Assembly: GCA_022573485.1 (NCBI GenBank)
Contig: JACZTW010000051.1
Coordinates: 1 to 15,281 of the forward strand
Length of the DNA: 15,281 bases
Direction of reading: 5' to 3'
Origin: Planctomycetota bacterium
Lineage (GTDB): Bacteria; Planctomycetota; Phycisphaerae; UBA1845; CAIVHJ01
Shown: in pieces, positions 14,043 to 15,281 of the stretch
How positions within the stretch are numbered: position 1 is the stretch's first letter
How the letters are laid out: every line of letters begins with the position of its first letter
The notes under the pieces: generated by a model
What the model saw: the letters and a program-made list of their open reading frames with translations, nothing else
The model's database searches: none
What the model was told of the DNA's origin: nothing
Program-made: the position numbers and the translations under genes

Positions 14043-14108
14043 ACACCTTGAATACGATTAGGTTACGTCGAAGCGACGCCAAGGTGTGAACGTCGCCCGA
14101 CGTAACCT
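14043..14108 (-). promoter_or_regulatory. 17-bp hairpin whose loop is complementary to the operon Shine-Dalgarno (pseudoknot-type leader)
   Basis: AGGTTACGTCG (14060-14070) pairs with CGACGTAACCT (14098-14108), and GCGACG (14073-14078) with CGTCGC (14091-14096). Only AA versus C is unpaired between the two stems, and a 12-nt loop remains (14079-14090). Eight loop bases, CAAGGTGT (14080-14087), are the exact inverse of ACACCTTG (14043-14050). In the leftward mRNA the latter reads CAAGGUGU and contains the AAGGUG ribosome-binding site of the gene starting at 14038. Loop-to-SD pairing would form an H-type pseudoknot that blocks translation. Confidence 0.7.
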
Positions 14109-14113
14109 GCCGA

Positions 14114-14147
14114 GTTCATCCGTCGATGAACCGCGTGCATTCTGCAC
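14114..14147. promoter_or_regulatory. Two further perfect hairpins beside the 17-bp stem
   Basis: GTTCATC-CGTC-GATGAAC (14114-14131, 7 bp, 4-nt loop) and GTGCA-TTC-TGCAC (14135-14147, 5 bp, 3-nt loop) follow the large stem with gaps of 5 and 3 nt. The second overlaps the candidate -10 of the leftward promoter. The array could be an operator set, a single-strand origin or an RNA leader. Confidence 0.6.
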
Positions 14148-14166
14148 AGTCCCGCCCGGTTTGCAA
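14139..14166 (-). promoter_or_regulatory. Candidate promoter of the leftward element operon
   Basis: On the minus strand TTGCAA (14166-14161) and CAGAAT (14144-14139, 4 of 6 to TATAAT) are 16 nt apart. The predicted start near 14132 would place the 7-bp hairpin and the pseudoknot-type hairpin in a 94-nt leader. It is a moderate consensus match. Confidence 0.35.
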
Positions 14167-14174
14167 CTTGGAAA

Positions 14175-14202
14175 TTGAATCCGGCAACTGGCGTGATATT
14201 AT
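14175..14202 (+). promoter_or_regulatory. Candidate divergent promoter with extended -10
   Basis: TTGAAT (14175-14180), a 16-nt spacer and TATTAT (14197-14202, 5 of 6), with TG at 14194-14195 as an extended -10. The -35 lies only 8 bp from that of the leftward promoter, a back-to-back switch-like layout. The predicted start falls at about 14209. Confidence 0.4.
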
Positions 14203-14208
14203 GAGGCC

Positions 14209-14373
14209 ATGGGAAACAGCAACGCGAAAAGTCCGCTGAAGCCTGGAAAGTTCGTCGGCTTTGCAGCTTGTAAAACGACCTTAAATGTCGCCGGCGGGAC
14301 GCCCGAAGAATCAACTATCGAGCGCACAACTACCCAACGATATTGTTTTGCTGTCCGCCAAAAACGTAGATGA
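14209..14373 (+). CDS. Possible leaderless 54-aa divergent ORF
   Basis: ATG 14209 to TGA 14371-14373, translating to a small basic protein (MGNSNAKSPLKPGKFVGFAA, ending VRQKRR). It has no usable Shine-Dalgarno, but the candidate promoter at 14175-14202 would start transcription at or within a base or two of the ATG, as in leaderless messages. No family is recognised, codon quality is mediocre, and it may be chance. If real, its divergent position next to the operon control region would fit a regulator. Confidence 0.2.
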   Translation: MGNSNAKSPLKPGKFVGFAACKTTLNVAGGTPEESTIERTTTQRYCFAVRQKRR

Positions 14374-14817
14374 TCCCCCTTCCCCCTTCTTCCAGCAGTT
14401 TCGTGTTTTCTCGGCAGCGAGCATCATCTTTCCGTACCGCGTCGCACGCGATGCCTGCCAAAGATTTGCGTCGGAAAATGAGCACGAAGGCCGAAACGCC
14501 ATCGCCCACACGGCCACAGCGGTTTGACCCCAGTTTTCGCCCGAACTGCCCGCAAACCGGGCGACTTTCGGCGTGTTTCCCCATGGTTTCCAGTCAATTG
14601 GGACTCGTTGCCGAAAATGGCGGGCGGGATGCTATTCTCCTGCCGAATTTGAGCGCATCGCGTGAAACTCGGCGGAATTCACAATCCAGAACTCAGCATC
14701 GAGCCGCTTAGTCGGCCTCGTAGTCTTTTGTGCGATTCAGATCGCAGGTTCGACACGAGAACTTATTTTCATTTTCTGTTGTGGGGGACGGTCGCAACAG
14801 CGCACGGCTTGGCGCGT
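14374..14817. other. Stretch without a convincing gene
   Basis: Open frames of 60-110 codons exist on both strands, but they overlap each other, lack ribosome-binding sites and read as Arg/Ser/Pro- or Cys-rich low-quality protein. Small features only: the hairpin GCCCG-CAAAC-CGGGC (14549-14563), single TTTGCG-core sites near 14464 and, on the minus strand, near 14553, and an AT-rich run (14761-14780). It is probably regulatory or origin-type DNA. Confidence 0.5.
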
Positions 14818-14857
14818 GTTTGCGTGCGGTTTGCGGATTGTTTGCGGTTCGTTTCCG
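14818..14857. repeat. Four GTTTGCG-type units at exact 11-bp spacing
   Basis: GTTTGCG starts at 14818, 14829 and 14840, and GTTTCCG at 14851. The 11-bp period is not a multiple of three, so it does not come from a protein repeat. It places all sites on one helical face, like replication iterons or cooperative repressor sites. Confidence 0.6.
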
Positions 14858-14927
14858 ATGCGACTGCGGCGCGCGTTTGTTCGGCTGCACGTTGCACGTC
14901 GGCGCGCGTTTCGTTTTCAAAAGTCGG

Positions 14928-14969
14928 CCGGGGGGGCCCTGGCCTCAAAACGCGAACCATCCCCCCCGG
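14928..14969. repeat. 9-bp G/C-run inverted repeat
   Basis: CCGGGGGGG (14928-14936) and CCCCCCCGG (14961-14969) are perfect inverted copies 24 nt apart, downstream of the GTTTGCG array. A TATACT box preceded by AT-rich sequence (14993-15002) follows. Confidence 0.5.
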
Positions 14970-15281
14970 TCGCGCAGCGCGTTACCCCGTAATATATACT
15001 GCTCTCTTGCCGCGCGGCTTTTTGAGTTTGCTGGATGTGACGGCGTTGTTTGGCGTGCGTTGTTGATGCGTTTGTAGAAGTCGCCGGGGGACCCATTGGT
15101 CTGACGTGGCGGATGCTGTGTGTGACGAAGCGATAGGGGTCCCGGCGGTTCTGAAAATATAGAAAATGAGATTGGGGGTTGCTGTGCGCGTTGGATGTGG
15201 TGCTGCTGCGCGACTGCGTTCTCGCCAGCTTTGTAGGCGTTCGCAAGGCATTTGGCCACTTCGGGCGTGTGGCCTTCGGTT
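14945..15281 (-). CDS. Possible C-terminal end of a leftward gene entering from the right edge
   Basis: The frame is open from the window edge to TGA 14945-14947. The first ~33 codons read like protein (TEGHTPEVAKCLANAYKAGE, then NAVAQQHHIQRAQ), while the remainder is Pro/Ser/Gln-rich and looks non-coding. Either a gene ends near 15180 after a frameshift or the frame is chance. No family is recognised. Confidence 0.2.
   Translation of the reverse strand, partial: TEGHTPEVAKCLANAYKAGENAVAQQHHIQRAQQPPISFSIFSEPPGPLSLRHTQHPPRQTNGSPGDFYKRINNARQTTPSHPANSKSRAAREQYILRGNALRDRGGWFAF
15083..15147. repeat. Imperfect 11-bp inverted repeat near the right edge
   Basis: CGCCGGGGGACCC (15083-15095) pairs with GGGGTCCCGGCG (15136-15147) apart from a two-G bulge. 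No T-run follows on either strand, so it is not a clear terminator. Confidence 0.4.

Noticed and set aside
14060..14108. Integron attC site
   Set aside because: The stem ends read GGTTACG/CGTAACC, which do not fit RYYYAAC...GTTRRRY in either orientation, and no integrase is present.
14285..14527. 80-codon plus-strand ORF (starting MSPAGRPKNQL) as a divergent regulator
   Set aside because: No Shine-Dalgarno, no HTH pattern, and an equally long open frame on the opposite strand. Kept only as non-coding sequence.
14728..14762. tRNA-like T-arm (GCAGGTTCGA) that could mark a tRNA gene or att site
   Set aside because: The 3' strand of the T stem does not pair (CGAGA instead of CCTGC), no 7-nt anticodon loop with a 5-bp stem fits, and there is no acceptor stem.
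1..15281. CRISPR array
   Set aside because: No regularly spaced 24-40-nt repeats. The only regular repeats have 11-14-bp periods.

Overview
The window most likely comes from a Planctomycetota-type bacterium, probably a metagenomic or draft assembly. The best clue is the pair of C-terminal repeats of the form DxDxDGxVxxFDLAxxLGxWG on a secreted nuclease, a dockerin/EF-hand-like tail common in that phylum. The large cysteine-rich exported protein and the M1 peptidase with HEAT repeats fit as well. No rRNA, tRNA or CRISPR array was found, so the assignment is inferred from protein style.

Left part (1-7674), chromosomal in character. It holds the 3' end of an exported endonuclease I (+), a secreted cysteine-repeat protein (+), then a two-gene leftward unit: a divergent GlpD-type FAD oxidoreductase followed 22 nt later by a DegT-type PLP aminotransferase. 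Divergent from that unit is an exported M1 aminopeptidase with a HEAT-repeat C-terminus. Its reading frame is broken by an apparent single-base loss.

Middle (7792-9485). A complete IS4-family insertion sequence of 1,694 bp with perfect 21-bp terminal inverted repeats. It carries a DDE transposase, its own promoter, and a hairpin that buries the transposase ribosome-binding site. It sits inside an ERCC4-type nuclease gene. Only the first 40 codons of that gene remain on the right, the rest is absent on the left, and there is no target duplication, so DNA was probably deleted or rearranged next to the IS.

Right part (9486-14038), phage- or integrative-element-like. A tightly packed leftward operon with 1-nt, 4-nt and 26-nt gene overlaps. 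In transcription order: a protein of unknown function and an HTH protein (possibly one gene split by a frameshift), a 65-aa helical protein, a zinc-ribbon protein, a DUF3987-like primase/helicase-type ATPase (also frameshifted), a small unknown protein, an MT-A70 adenine methyltransferase and the truncated ERCC4 nuclease. This looks like a replication and DNA-modification module whose downstream end the IS has cut off.

Control region (14039-15281). No convincing gene. Directly upstream of the operon lies a dense set of perfect hairpins. The apical loop of the largest one is complementary over 8 nt to the Shine-Dalgarno segment of the first operon gene, giving a pseudoknot-type RNA switch or a complex operator/origin. 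Back-to-back promoters, an 11-bp-phased GTTTGCG array, a related TTTTGCGT array at 13247-13331 and G/C-run inverted repeats complete the region. This control/origin-like region is the most novel-looking part of the window.
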